A DNA stretch of 64,000 nt, taken from NCBI GenBank assembly GCA_963932145.1, contig OZ010580.1, forward strand, positions 5,363,921-5,427,920, in the 5' to 3' direction. The notes beneath the pieces are model-generated. The model searched no databases, was not told where the DNA came from, and saw only the letters and a list, made by a program, of their open reading frames with translations. The position numbers and the translations under genes were made by a program. Each line of letters starts with the position of its first letter. Positions within the stretch are counted from its first letter, which is position 1. Positions 9,740 through 20,599 of the stretch are shown in pieces. The stretch is from Acanthosepion lycidas. Lineage: Eukaryota; Mollusca; Cephalopoda; Sepiida; Sepiidae.

Positions 9740-10190
9740 GGTCTGTACAAGACATGGGTGCTGATGGCTCTCCACAGTTTCCTGTTCTTTGTAGCTTTAA
9801 GTAAATCTTGTCTTTTCACTATCTCTCCTAATCCCCATTCTGCCAACCATTTACACAAGCATTTGAGGTATACAATGCTTTCCTCTCTCTTTCTTGCCTT
9901 CAATAAATTCTGTCAGTATCAAATTTTCAAAGCTTTCTTTCCTCTCTATGTGCCTTAGAAATGTCAATATTCTCTTTCTAATATTAAGTATAAGTGTCCT
10001 TTTTGTTTCCATTTTCTCTAAGACTTTGTTATTGCTTATATATTCAGTCCATGCTATTATCAGCTTCCTTCTGTAGAACCATATTTCTGTTGCCTCAAGC
10101 CTGTTCTTCATCTGTGATGAAATAGTTCAGCATTCACTGCCATATAGAAGTACTGATATTACATAAAAGTTCAGCACCCATACAGTCTGT
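9740..10190 (-). pseudogene. RTE-like LINE C-terminal fragment (family R)
   Basis: The minus strand encodes MKNRLEATEIWFYRRKL followed by WTEYISNNKVLEKMETKRTL and IRKRILTFLRHI. This is the conserved post-reverse-transcriptase segment of RTE-like elements (usually RRLEATEMWFYRRMLRI..WTEHVSNEEVL). About twenty fragments of the same family recur in the window, making it one of the commonest repeats here. This copy is interrupted by stops beyond the 86-codon frame. Confidence 0.8.
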
Positions 10191-10379
10191 CTTGATACAG
10201 TTGATGTTTAGTTATTTCTACTCACTTTCCTTAACTACCGTCTGTAAGAGTTCCTATTATTTACTTTCTGTGTCTGTTAATTTTTCCATTCTTCAATTTC
10301 ACACTCCTTTCTTCTTTCCATATTTTTCATTTTCATTTTTACCATTTTTGAAAGGGTTAAGCAAAAGGCAGTAGAGATG

Positions 10380-11290
10380 AGTGTTGCTCACCTGATGACC
10401 TGAGTAGTAATTGTAATGGCTATTAGGAATTTTTTTTGGTTCACAGATGTTGAAAAAATATTTGCTAACTTGGAGAACATCTTGTCCAGATAGTTATGTC
10501 ATGTAGATGTATTTTAGAGATTTGAAATTTGGGATTTGGCTCTTTAGATTGGGTTTTTTAATTTTTGTTGAAAGTTTTTCGTGTGTTACAGTAAGTAGAG
10601 AGTTTGGATCTGCAATGAAGTTTGTACTTGATTGAATCCGGTCTGAGGGTTTCTTCTGTTAAAAGGAGGTAAATGGATGATGTTTAGTCTTCCTTTGTGT
10701 TCCTGTTTGAAATTGACATTGAGATATCTTCTGTTTTTACAATTACATTGTGGTCACCAGTTGATCTGAAGGTGGACATTGGTTAGAGTAAAGAAAAAAA
10801 TTAGACATTGGTTTAAAGAAATGATCAAAGATTTATTTTCATTTACAAGATATGAAAATATCCTTGGTAAGTTGTATAGTGGGTGTTTGAATGTATGGTG
10901 TACAAGGCATAAAAAAAAATAATACTTAATCTGGCCAACTGCTTGTTGGCCATCAGTTTAGGCTTGTAATTTGGCTAGTGAAGTCTGTTTCTCTTTCTGT
11001 GTTCACAGGAGGTTTTCACAGCCTAATGGTTGGGTTGGCAGTCATCCATGCTCTCATGTAGCCTCTAGGTGTTTACTCTCTTGCCACAAAGACAAGTCGT
11101 GACACAAGGTCAGTTTTTAAGGTGGGTACCCAAATGGGTACACCTGGGTTAGGAACAAATTTGCCCACAGCCCCCCACCCAACCATTGGTTGCACTGGCT
11201 TTGGTGCAAGCACTGATCCCTCTCTCTGGTAAAATAAGAGGGTGTGGCCTCAGTCAGCTGTTCGTCAGGGCTAGGCACTTAGTATAATTT
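10380..11290. other. no recognisable gene
   Basis: Moderately GC-richer around 10980-11290. I found no motif, RNA gene or matching repeat. Confidence 0.4.
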
Positions 11291-11431
11291 TCCTCAGTTA
11301 CATCTCTGTCCTTTGATGAAATTACCCCTGAGTGCACTCTGCCCAAAGACAAACACAACTGAGAGATGATAAATAGATGTGTTACAAACTACTTGAGAAA
11401 ACAGTTTACACACTCTTGTGTAGCCTCTATG

Positions 11432-11460
11432 GTTTGTGTGTGTGTGTGTGTGTGTGTGTT
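11432..11460. repeat. (GT)n microsatellite
   Basis: Fourteen consecutive GT units. Confidence 0.9.
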
Positions 11461-11699
11461 TTATGTCTCTTTCTCTGCTCTCTGTCGCTGGTGTCTGGAT
11501 TCGCTTATAGCCTATATAAGGGGAAATGCACGGACATAATTGTAGACATCTGTGGCAAGCAAGAGTCACATTGATAATGGCCAGCAATCTGACATATTTG
11601 TGTTTATTTTAAAATTTGTTTTGAGTAGAGTGCAGCGTGTGTGTGACTTAGCTAGATAAAAATTGGTGTGTAGTTAGTTGTTTTCTAATAATTGTATAA

Positions 11700-12062
11700 A
11701 CTTTTATTTGTTATCTCTAACTATATGTAAATTGTGTTTTTCTGCTACACATCCAGCTAGTTCAACAGTAAAATGGTGAAAACTAGTTGCCAATCTAGTA
11801 GCATACTTAAATTCATGTAGTTGGGATACCCAGAAAAAAAGCTCATCTGAATAGATGCCATGAAAATTTGTAGAAAAGAGGGAAGTCACATCATGTTTAG
11901 AAAGTGACCGGAAACGTGATACCTGGTCAGGATCGATTGTATTTCAGACCCTTCTCTGGATTTTGTAAAGAATCTTGAGATGCACAGTAGGAGCACCAGA
12001 CCAGATATAGCAACAATGTTCAATACATGGACAAGTGTATATGATCAAATAACAAGGTAGAC
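11700..12062 (-). pseudogene. family J LINE, C-terminal fragment
   Basis: The minus strand reads FHGIYSDELFFWVSQLHEFK and TRLATSFHHFTVELAG, matching the (Y)FHGNCSDELxSLVPxLHEF..TRLAxxxHxFTV block found in the other J copies at 25.0, 28.6, 39.1 and 60.3 kb. The reading continues upstream in other frames through an IQRRVCN-like stretch. No 3' tail is present. Confidence 0.75.
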
Positions 12063-12104
12063 TGACCTATCTGCAATTACCTCAATCAGTTCATACTTTT
12101 TTTC

Positions 12105-12400
12105 TTTACAGTGGGATTCACCCTGTACAAAGCCCAAAAGACACTCAAGGTAGAGGGTTATGAAGTTAGAGACCTGGTTTATACGGAGAAGATAATGGTT
12201 AACCCTAGACTTAAACAGGTTGAGATTGTAGTGATTGGGAAATCACCCTCTTTGGAGATTTTTCTGCAGAGCAGCAGTTTGCAGGAAGAAGCTGATCGAT
12301 TAGAACTTACTTCTCACCAATGGAATACAGAGGGAATAAGTATGGTTTACTACAATGTGCATAGCATGGTAGATCCTAGGTGTGAAGGCTGCTGAAAGCA
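12105..12400 (-). pseudogene. family K LINE, 3' coding fragment
   Basis: The reverse complement encodes FFLQTAAL and downstream a YNL.LFK.RVNHYL-like stretch in shifted frames. This is the C-terminal block of CR1/Jockey-type elements (F.RTA.LWN.LP..CFP). Nucleotide matches are at 24190-24460 and 34395-34560 in the same orientation, and at 33000-33250 and 36235-36410 inverted. Confidence 0.65.
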
Positions 12401-12479
12401 AAAACAATTTGCCAAAGTCACAATTAAAATAGTAAAATAAACTTAATAAATGTGATAAATTTATTTACATTTTTTTACA

Positions 12480-13020
12480 GCAGTTTTTATGTGTTAGTTG
12501 ATTTTCAGCAGATGTCCTTTCATGGTAAACAGATTTATCATTTGAAATGTTAATAAAAACAGAGTATAATTGATATAAGAAAAGTTCAGACATTCACTAA
12601 ATGTCATTACTCACAGTATATTGGAGAGAAGGAAGTACAATTGATTGAGTGTTGCTGGTATATAGTCCCAGTGGTTGGTGAGTCATTTGATCTCTAGCAA
12701 TTTTGTTTATTTCTTTGGGTAAAATGATCTGGCATTTTTGAGTTGACTGATTGCAACATGTTGCAAGGTATCATGTTTATCTTTTTAGAGGATACAAACT
12801 TAAAAGTTTCTGTATTTTCTCAAACTTAAATCTGCAAATTTTTAATCATTTTAGATGTTATATTCAACATTTGTTTCCCCCCATTGGTATTAATTTTACC
12901 CTCCCACACACACACACTTTTTATATTTATTCACATATATATATATATATATAGAGAGAGAGACTCCTAGCAATGTGCATGGGAGAAACAGCTAAATAGT
13001 ACATTTATATTATTCTCTGG
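12480..13020. other. no gene; ends in (TA)n and (GA)n
   Basis: Nothing recognised apart from a 17-base TA run and adjacent GA repeats at 12936-12962. Confidence 0.5.
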
Positions 13021-13027
13021 TATATAC

Positions 13028-13125
13028 CAACCACTACTATGCCTATTGGAAAATTGTATGCAAGTGCATGAAATTCATAGTAGTGGTTGATCAATGTAGG
13101 CCAGAATATATATATATATATATAT
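13028..13125. repeat. inverted repeat and (TA)n
   Basis: ACCACTACTATG (13032-13043) is repeated inverted as CATAGTAGTGGT (13076-13087); a TA run follows at 13106-13125. Confidence 0.6.
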
Positions 13126-13309
13126 CTGAGAGAAAGTTTTCTTTTATGCGAGTACTGTTGAATGCAACAGTGAAATATGGTCATATTTTTAATCAACTTT
13201 TCTTGATTTCAAACCAAATGCTTTACCTTCCTATTAAGGTTTTTGATTTCAAAATTAGTATGACTAATTTCTCTTATGATGAGACTATGTAGGAATTTGT
13301 AATTTGTTG

Positions 13310-13720
13310 GTATCTTTTTACTCTCCAAGGTTATGATGAAAAAAGAGCAAATGAAGTCTGAGGCTTGGCCAAGAATATTCTTCTTTGGACATTGGACTGG
13401 CACTACAGATTCACAAGCAATGAACTGTACCAAATAAGAGAAACCGCATCACTTGTAGGCTACCAACAGAACAACTAAAATGGATAGTACATGTAACACA
13501 AGGAGAAAATGACATAATCAAGATGTTGACATTCCACACTACTTTAAATAAAAGGTTAGGAAGGAAACCTCCATCTATACTGGAAAGAGTGACAACAGCT
13601 ACTGGGCTTGAGAAAGATTTTTTTCCTGAAAAATTGTTTTAGGAGAAAGATTTTATAAATTCCAACCAAAATCAATACTAGCTGCCTGGAAAATATTTCC
13701 TTGTAGAGAAATGGTTAATA
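13310..13720 (+). repeat. unclassified LINE-like repeat
   Basis: The stretch around 13520-13660 matches, in opposite orientation, 57790-57930 and 6960-7060. In the plus strand it can be read as LTFHTT.NKRLGRKPPS.LERVTTATGLEK with frame changes. It looks like the tail of a non-LTR element; the family is unknown. Confidence 0.4.
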
Positions 13721-13724
13721 TTGC

Positions 13725-14580
13725 CATTAAACATTTCTTTAATTTAATTCCCCTTCCCCTCCCCTTTCAGTTCACTAGAAAGTGTGGAATGCCTTCTAGC
13801 TTTTATTTTTTGTATTTATGACATCCAAATGAGTATGTGCTTGTGTAAATGAATAATATATTATGCTTTGCTTTTGTAGCATCTAATTTGTGCTGACCAA
13901 GCAAAAAATACTTGGCCCACAATTTCCTCTCCCGAGTTGTTCTTAAACACTTCTGAAAGAAAAAAAAAATTCTGATGTTTGCTTATTGAAATACTGCTAT
14001 GCAACTGTTACCACCTCTGAATAATTTGAAAATGTCTTCCTTTTCAAACTCCTTTTAAGATTTGGAAACAGAAAATTGACGGAACAAGATATGGTGTGTA
14101 GGATTTATTTTCTGCACATTTGAGCCTGAATTCTTATTAATATCCATCTTGCCCAACCCTGTAAGCAAGTGCATTGTTTTGCAAAAAGTAAACATTCTAC
14201 AATCTCTCTTCCTGTTTTTCTTTTAACACCTCCTTTAATCAGCTCAGAAATTCTGCATTAACTGTCTGGCACTTCTGAAGTTTGTCATAAAAATTTCTTC
14301 CTCATCACCAAAAAACAATTACTTTTTCTGCTAACTGTGGGTATTGAATTTCTTTGGCTATCTTGAGAATGTAAGCAATCATGGCTCTCTAGAAGTTCCT
14401 ATCCTTTGTAGCTCTTTGGGACCTGAATGCTATCATTACTTAGATTTAGTCTTTGGTTTCTGGATCATAGTCATGTAACCATATTTTAACAATAGTCAGA
14501 TTATAAAGAAATAAAATCATCACTAGACTATTGAAAATTCTGCATAATCAATTCTAAGATACCTACTAGACACAATTCAT
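13725..14580. other. no gene; short family R fragment
   Basis: A 60-base piece at about 14375-14430 (ATGGCTCTCTAGAAGTTCC.. TTTGTAGCTC) is the minus-strand family R tail. The rest is unassigned AT-rich DNA. Confidence 0.5.
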
Positions 14581-14588
14581 TTATTCAT

Positions 14589-14610
14589 TATATATATATA
14601 TATATATATT
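14589..14610. repeat. (TA)n microsatellite
   Basis: A 22-base TA run. Confidence 0.85.
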
Positions 14611-14836
14611 ATAATAAACAGAAAGAACAGTAAGATATATAGTCCGGTGTTCTTATTGATATTATTACTTTTACAAAACAGTGCTCAATGTAAATTTACA
14701 GAGCATAAATATTATGAATTAACTGATATATGATATCTTCGCTACACAGGAATTACCATCTTTCAAAAACCGAAGCTAAAAACTTCAAATTTAATTATAT
14801 TATCAAATTCCATATATATACATATATAAATATAAA

Positions 14837-14912
14837 AGTTAACATAGAAGCCAACACTTAGAGGCGACAATCTGTTTCATGCTATATGCAATCGTCAGGC
14901 CACATATGCTGT
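14837..14912 (-). ncRNA. hammerhead ribozyme-like element in PLE terminal sequence
   Basis: On the minus strand the order is stem I GGC, CUGACGA (14898-14892; the fifth core position is variable in hammerheads), UUGC-AUAUA-GCAU as stem II with 3 paired bases, GAAA (14878-14875), a very short stem III (A-U, C-G, loop AGAUU), and GUC (14868-14866 in plus coordinates). GCC follows and pairs with the stem I GGC. All invariant residues are present. It lies about 340 bases downstream (minus sense) of the PLE GIY-YIG frame, so the two probably belong to one Penelope-like copy. Partial copies occur at 4671-4800 and 22078-22222. Confidence 0.7.
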
Positions 14913-14914
14913 TA

Positions 14915-15247
14915 TTTTTTATTTATTTATTAACGTAGTAAAAATTTGTTTATATCATTTATTTAACAGTTTTGTTTTGGTTTGGGAATTTAATTAAAGC
15001 TATTTGTTCAGTTTTGGGGTTGATTGTTGTAGTTCATTCTAAGTATTATTTTGGCGGGAACAGTTTTTAATTGATTATCTTTATTTGGGATTGGTTTGTA
15101 TTTTTATTTACTTGGATGATTTTGAATCAATTTTACTTGTATATTTTCGGTTTTAGATTTGTAGTAACATAGTATTTATTTATGTTTTATTTTTTTTATT
15201 GTTATTTTGTTTATTATTTATTTGTTTTTATTTTATTTTTTCAGTTT
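14915..15247 (-). other. probable 3' untranslated part of the Penelope-like copy
   Basis: T-rich on the plus strand, hence A-rich in the PLE sense, with no reading frame. It joins the GIY-YIG coding end to the hammerhead-bearing fragment. The assignment rests on position. Confidence 0.4.
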
Positions 15248-15892
15248 TTAATTTTTTAGGTTACGTAGTAAAAAATTATTTTCATGTCTGCATTTTGAGA
15301 TGAGCTTGAATCTTTTGTTTAATAATTTATTTTGGTCGGGGAAAGTAATGATAGCTATTTTTTCCTCCAAGCAAAGTTTGCAAGTTTTTGATTGGTTATT
15401 GTAGGCTGATGAATTTTTCCTTATCTTCCAAGATATTTTTGGTGTGATTTTCGTTTTGTTTTTAATTTCCCAGATATAGTTAGAAAGCATTGTACTGTTT
15501 GCATATTTACTATTTGTGAAAGATGTTTTTTGTGTATAATTTCTTTGTTTCCAGGGTCCTTCAGTTACTCCTATGTATACTTTTTCTTCATTATCTGGTG
15601 ATTTTATCATGGCTTGGTATATTACGTTGTTTTGTAAACAATTTCCGTTTAAGGGACATTCGTTCTTTATTCTGCAGTTGCATGTGGGTTTAATTTGTTC
15701 GTGTGGTTTGTTGATAATTTTCCTATTGTGCTTTTTTATTATTTGTGCCATGCTCTCGGTGCAGCTGTAGATGATTTTTACTGTGTTTTTGTTGAATATC
15801 TTGTGTAAGGTGCTTGATTCTGGGAAGTGTTTGTGTATATATAATAAAAAATTTAATGGTCCAAATGGAATTAGACCAGGAAACAGTAGCAT
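15248..15892 (-). pseudogene. Penelope-like element, C-terminal GIY-YIG endonuclease region
   Basis: The 214-codon frame begins inside the element: HKHFPESSTLHKIFNKNTVK (residues 20-39) is the linker typical of PLEs after the reverse transcriptase. Then come a cysteine cluster (C71, C73, C79, C85), VIYQ at 90-93, VYIGVTEG at 105-112, R117, a CxxC pair at 171-174 and E176/E177. The tail has PDQNKLLNKR and SKCRHENNFLL. This is the GIY-YIG nuclease that nicks target DNA during PLE insertion. The region after R117 (RNYTQKTSF) departs from the usual RYNNHxxSF, so the nuclease may be impaired. The reverse transcriptase half is missing upstream. Confidence 0.85.
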
Positions 15893-15899
15893 TAAGAGG

Positions 15900-16200
15900 A
15901 AGCATCAAGAAGTGACATAATCATAAGTGTTAGGAAATCAACTGACTGGAATTGGCTTAAGATAGAAGTTTGAAACCAAGGTAGAGGAATCAGCTGATCT
16001 CCTAATATATATATATATATAATATGGCCAGTGCATGATACCCCCACAACACTCCAAGTGGGTGAAGCCCAAGCCTTTTTGGGGACCTGGGAAGTGCTTT
16101 TTGACCCTCATCAGGCTGAGACTTTCATATGGATGTCATTCATGGTCCCAAACCTGTTCAGAAATATCTAAAGTATCATCTGTATAGAACAGTTTGCTAA
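15900..16200. other. unassigned, with (TA)n at 16006-16023
   Basis: Downstream of the TA run, 16025-16130 contains CUGAUGA on the minus strand but no GAAA block. It may be another PLE end; unproven. Confidence 0.35.
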
Positions 16201-16229
16201 GATCATGGATGAAAAAAGGCTTTGAGCAA

Positions 16230-17560
16230 ATGAAGTCTGAGGGTCTTCCCAAAGATTATTCTTCTTAAAAACATTTGCTTTTATTCTATGTACATTTGTA
16301 TACATTTTTTTCTACCGACATTTATATACATTACAAATTAAACTAAGCGCAACTGACTATTAAACAATGAAAAAGTTTTGTGGATTTTGACGTAATTCTG
16401 GAGTTACTTTTTTTTTCTTTTCGATCCAAATCCGTGAATTTGTTTTGCTCATGCTAAGTCTCAAACAAACACTTTATAACATTTGCTATTTTTTTTTATC
16501 CATATCTAGATTATTTTCCAAGATAAATTTCAGCAGCTTAATTAATTTACAATATTCCTGCATATTGGATCTACAATAGAATACTTTTAGTTCATTTTCA
16601 AGTTTTTCTTTATCAATCATGGGATATACTTCAGTGGCCAGTACTATTTCTTCTGTAGACAGTTCATTCTTAAAACTTCAATCTTGTTGAACAATTTGGC
16701 TGCTACTAAGTGTTTAGTGGAAAAATATCTGTCCATTATATCAACACGTGCCATTATACACTTTCTTTGTGGCTGAAGGATTCTCATAGTACTTTGAGTT
16801 TCTTATTTCTAAAATAGCAGTTATGATATCCGTTATTTATTGACTTTAAACACGCATTTTGTTGGAAATTATTTCAACATGAGACATAAAAAAAATATTC
16901 TTGTTTCATGTAATACTGCATTTCACATAATTAATTTAAGTTGATGTGCATAACAGTGAGTGAAATGTGCACAGCTATAAACTGCTTCGATTTTTTTTGT
17001 CTAGAATTCCTCCTTTTTTACCTTTCATTACATTTACAGCATCAAATGTCTGAGCTATCAGTTTTTTTCCAGTTCTTTTGGATCATGTCTAATTGTTCTA
17101 GAATGTGTTATGATATACCAGTTTGATTTTCTGGAATAAAGAATCCCCTAAAATGATCAAATATTTTTTCATTCAACACATACTGTAGAACAATGACCAT
17201 TTGACTGTGTTCTGAAACATCTGTTGTCATCAGCCATGATGGCTACAAATGAAGCTTCCCTCCTTATCTCCTCATGGTATATTTGTAGCAGGCAGTCAAG
17301 TATCTCATTCTGAATGGTCTTAGAAATACTTTTGAAAACCATACTGGTTTCTCAGTTATTCTTCAAATCTGGATCTAATTTAGATGCAAAATTTATTAAT
17401 CCTCTAAATACCTCTGGTATCATCTTTATCAACATGTCTATATAAGTGATTTTAAGTTTCCACAAAATAAGATAGTCTATTATTTTGGATAAAATTTTAC
17501 TTATTTTTACCTTCATGTTACACTCATTAATTGATAGCCTGTATGTCTCACTAAGTTTCT
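16230..17560 (-). pseudogene. hAT-superfamily (ZMYM1/DUF4371-like) transposase relic
   Basis: Joining frames on the minus strand gives ASFVAIMADD, then TDVSEHSQMVIVLQYV and IFDHFRGFFIPENQTG (about 17250-17100). These parallel FSIIADETTDISxxEQ..VLRYV of hAT-derived proteins. Further on come a VYS.AHF.HCYAHQ.NYV-like stretch (about 16980-16930) and a M.RYFSTKHL-like stretch (about 16740). Order and spacing fit one transposase read 17560 to 16300. Many stops and frameshifts mean it is dead. The 5' end is cut off by the family J LINE that ends at 17578. Confidence 0.6.
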
Positions 17561-17577
17561 CCTTAATTATTTTTTCA

Positions 17578-18790
17578 TTTTTTTTTTTTTTTTTTTTTTA
17601 AGCATTTCACCCCAAGCAAGGCAGGAGTGCCACTAGCATGCAAGGGGTTACAGGGGAATGAGAGTAAGAGTAAAGAGGAGGAAAGGATAAAGAGAAGGAT
17701 GGGGATCAAGATAATGGCATCAGAAGATGTTGATTGACATTACATTTAAATTTTTGAAGATTATAGTTATCAGGGAAGCAAGTAAGAGGAAGGGCATTCC
17801 ACTGTCAGGAAGTGTTAGATTTTGCTGAGAGCATTGAGATGAACAGTGGGGGTGCCAGACCATATATGACATCAGTATTCAATGCAAGAATGAATAGTAG
17901 ATTTGAAGGATAGACTTGGACAAGAAAAACCTTTTGGTGCGACACAGAAAATCAACTTGTTGTAGATTTAGCTATTGATTCAATATAGTTGTTTCACCTT
18001 GGGTCAGTGGAAAATGTGATACCAACAATGTACGGAGAGACGCTCTTGTGAAGTTGAGCATCAGTCATGCTGATAGGAGGCAGGGTGGTTTCTCTATGGT
18101 GGGTAAATGAGAGCAGTTCTGTTTTGGAGGTATTAAAGTTTACAAGCCATTTCCTGCTTCAATCAATCATTGACTGGAGGCCCTTTTTGAGATCAACAGC
18201 AAGGTTAACTTTGTCAGCAATACCAGATTTACTATTGAGACAGGAGTAAATGGTAGTGTTGTCTGCATAGATGCCTACTTGAGAACTGATGACATCAGGA
18301 AAATTGTTGATGAAGATCAAAAACAGTGTAGGACCCAGGATAGTCCAGAGTAACACCAGCATTTGTATGGAAGGAACTAGAGAACCCATTTAGGATGACC
18401 TTTATTTCAAAATAGGAATGATTGGATCAAGTTAAATAATCATCCTTTAACACTGTATTCCTGAAGCTTACGTAGAAGGCTGCCATGCCAAACCCTGTCA
18501 AATGTCCTAGAGATATCTAGAGCAACACCTTGAGCTTCACCATTATTATCAAGAGCTTGGTATACAAATTCAGTTATGGCCATATGCATGTCAACAGTAG
18601 AACGGGCAAAGCAGAAATTATATTGTTTGTCAGAGAATAGATCATGGGAGGTAAAGTGCTTTGCCACTTTGGGATTGATTAAAACCACAAAGACTTTGCC
18701 AAAGAGTGGTAGGAGATTGATAGGATGGTACATGGGTCAGAAGGGTCTTCAGAGTTCTTAAAAAGAGGGACAACAGATGAGGACTTCTCA
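17578..18790 (-). pseudogene. family J LINE, longest copy (reverse transcriptase to poly-A)
   Basis: From 18790 downward the minus strand covers the reverse transcriptase: YHPINLLPLFGKVFVVLI, KQYNFCFARSTVDM, ALDISRTFDRVWHGSLL, then GPTLFLIFINNFPD, VGIYADNTTIYSCLN (the YADD box, now YADN). After that come a thumb region and a C-terminal domain ending CFPDNYNLQKFKCNVNQHLL. The 3' end has the family signature (GCCTTGCTTGGGGTGAAATG) and a poly-A tract (plus-strand T run 17578-17600). Stops, frameshifts and the YADN change mean it is inactive. Jockey/CR1-like clade by motif style; not verified. Confidence 0.85.
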
Positions 18791-18932
18791 TGTTTTTAAC
18801 TTTTTTCTTTTGTTTTATTTACATTTCTAAAACCATCTTTTGTCCATGATACATTACCTCCAAACAGTAAATATGGGAAGCAAAACAATGCATTTTCACT
18901 TTACAATTGCAAAAGTAACTTTTCCATTAGTA

Positions 18933-19157
18933 TCATTCAGAATTAAAGCTTTGAATATACCTCTTGATGTTGCTTCTTTTTGGCTGAGATATTTGAATAT
19001 CAGGTATTGAAAGGCCTCTTTTCTTGACTGTAACTTTCTCATGGAGAGACAACTGTGAAATCTTAAGCTGTTGAAGTTCACTTACTGTCATAGAAATTAT
19101 TTCTTGGAGATTCAAGGTCATAGTTAAATTATCAAAATTTTCTGTACAATAAAACAA
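18933..19157 (-). other. 74-codon reading frame, unrecognised
   Basis: The minus frame contains TVSELQQLKISQLSLHEKV and KKRGLSIPDIQISQPKRSN, more protein-like in composition than most frames here. A possible acceptor (TTGTACAG, ending 19142) and a GTAAGT donor at 19085 bracket 56 bases of it. I do not recognise the family; it may be a lone exon, an old retrocopy or chance. Confidence 0.25.
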
Positions 19158-19159
19158 CT

Positions 19160-19790
19160 GAAAATAATGAATGGAATAGCTGGAGGCTTGATAGTCATCT
19201 ACAGTTTATCACATTCAAGAATATGGTACATAGTTTTTAAGCACAACATGCACTGAGTTAAAAATAAACACTACCTTACACTCAGACAAGAGGGTCAGCA
19301 CTGCACAAGTGACAGTGGTCTCTCTAATCAGCATTCAGCTTCTTTCCTTGGACATAGGTGCACAGCAGCTAAACACTGCATTACTGGAACTGTGAAGCAC
19401 ACAGTTCCATACAAGGATTTTTTGTAATTTTCCATGAATGTGGTGATTGCTACTGACATTAATCTTAAGGATTATATAATGTACAAGTATAAAGAAAGAA
19501 TTAAAAAAAAAAACTTGCTATATTGAATGTTATTAATAATATCTACTAAAAACAGGGGTTGCTGTAGTTCCACAGTGCTTATACACAAGCTGCATATTAT
19601 GTTTACTTATTTTATACTGATCATTTCCAGATGTTCAGCTTCTAAATGTTAAGATGTAATTCATCAAGGAAGGCGCCATAGTTTTTATTTTTTTTTAACT
19701 CAAGTTCTTTCACCCTTTTCTAAGATCATCTTCAGCGGTAAATTACAAAGACAAATTTATTGTAACTGTGATAAAATCTGCATACTTTTG
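19160..19790. other. no recognisable gene
   Basis: AT-rich; nothing assigned. Confidence 0.5.
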
Positions 19791-19791
19791 T

Positions 19792-19792
19792 A

Positions 19793-19834
<42 letters not shown>

Positions 19835-19890
19835 GGGAGTTGTAGATAGCCATGATCGCCCATGTCCTGAAGGGACATGGCCCATAATGA
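19792..19890 (+). repeat. (TA)n and family R 3' tail fragment
   Basis: A 39-base TA run is followed by ATAGCCATGATCGCCCATGT..GAAGGGACATGG, the same 3' tail seen in the other plus-strand family R copies (for example near 57480 and 50915). Confidence 0.7.
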
Positions 19891-19897
19891 GGGTAAA

Positions 19898-20200
19898 TCA
19901 GAAAGTAAAGACAGTTGTGGAATTATGCAGTGAAAACAGGAAGTTGCTAATGTGTGGTACAACGTGTGCGCATGGGATGATGTGTAACTAGCCACATGCC
20001 ACTTTCCAACATTCAGTCGAATTGTAGAAAACAAGGTCAGACATATGGACTCTCCACTCGGCGATTACCCCATCAAGGAACAACACACTGTAGTGTGCTT
20101 TCTGTGGGCAGAAGTAGTCAAATCTGTGGAAATCCTTTGCCAGATGTTGGCACAGTATGAAACACACACCATGAATCAATGAAACGTATAGGAGTCGTTT
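19898..20200 (+). pseudogene. mariner 5' end with transposase N-terminus
   Basis: The sequence opens with GGGTAAATCAGAAAGTAAAG, typical of a mariner terminal repeat. From about 20048 it encodes MDSPLGDYPIKEQHTVVCFL, then WAEVVKSVEILCQMLAQYE and a stop in MNQ*NV. This is the HTH_48-type N-terminal domain of mariner transposases (EQRxVVxFLWAEGVKxxEIxxRMxxQYG). The rest of the element is absent. Confidence 0.7.
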
Positions 20201-20319
20201 TTTGATTCATTCATTTGTTTTCTACAGCTTATTAACCCTTTGCAGTATATTTAAAAATGGAAAATATTTTTTTGATTGTGAGAAATATTTTTGTTTTTTA
20301 AGTTAATGATTTTAGTGAT

Positions 20320-20560
20320 ATGTCTTACTAATTAACCCATACCTGGGGGGAAAGGATGTGTATTCATATATTTCCAAAGGTTATTTGCATGTAAGTGAAT
20401 ATAATGAACCAAACTGGAATTGGAACTCTGCTATCTAATTAACAATTCTGAGTCATTATTCATTAGACCACTTACCCATCCAGTCTTACAGTCCCTGGTA
20501 TTCCCAAGCAGTTACCCATCCAGGTAGTGACCAGGATTGACATTGTTTAACTAATTAATC
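20320..20560 (-). repeat. 5S-rRNA/tRNA composite SINE
   Basis: The minus strand starts with a 5S rRNA-like block (about 20545-20485; AGTTAAACAATGTCAATCCT, then GGATGGGTAACTGCTTGGGA). It continues into a tRNA-like block ending with the tail CCCAGGTATGGGTTAATTAG. The same 5S-then-tRNA order occurs at 47913-48195 and 36416-36640. Confidence 0.7.
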
Positions 20561-20599
20561 ATACAGGAACTGGAGTTTTAACAACTATCTGGCTATAAG

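Noticed and set aside
10390..10420. hammerhead on the plus strand (CUGAUGA)
   Set aside because: A seven-base motif alone is expected by chance; no other core element follows.
16025..16130. hammerhead on the minus strand (CUGAUGA)
   Set aside because: No GAAA block or GUH site at a workable distance.
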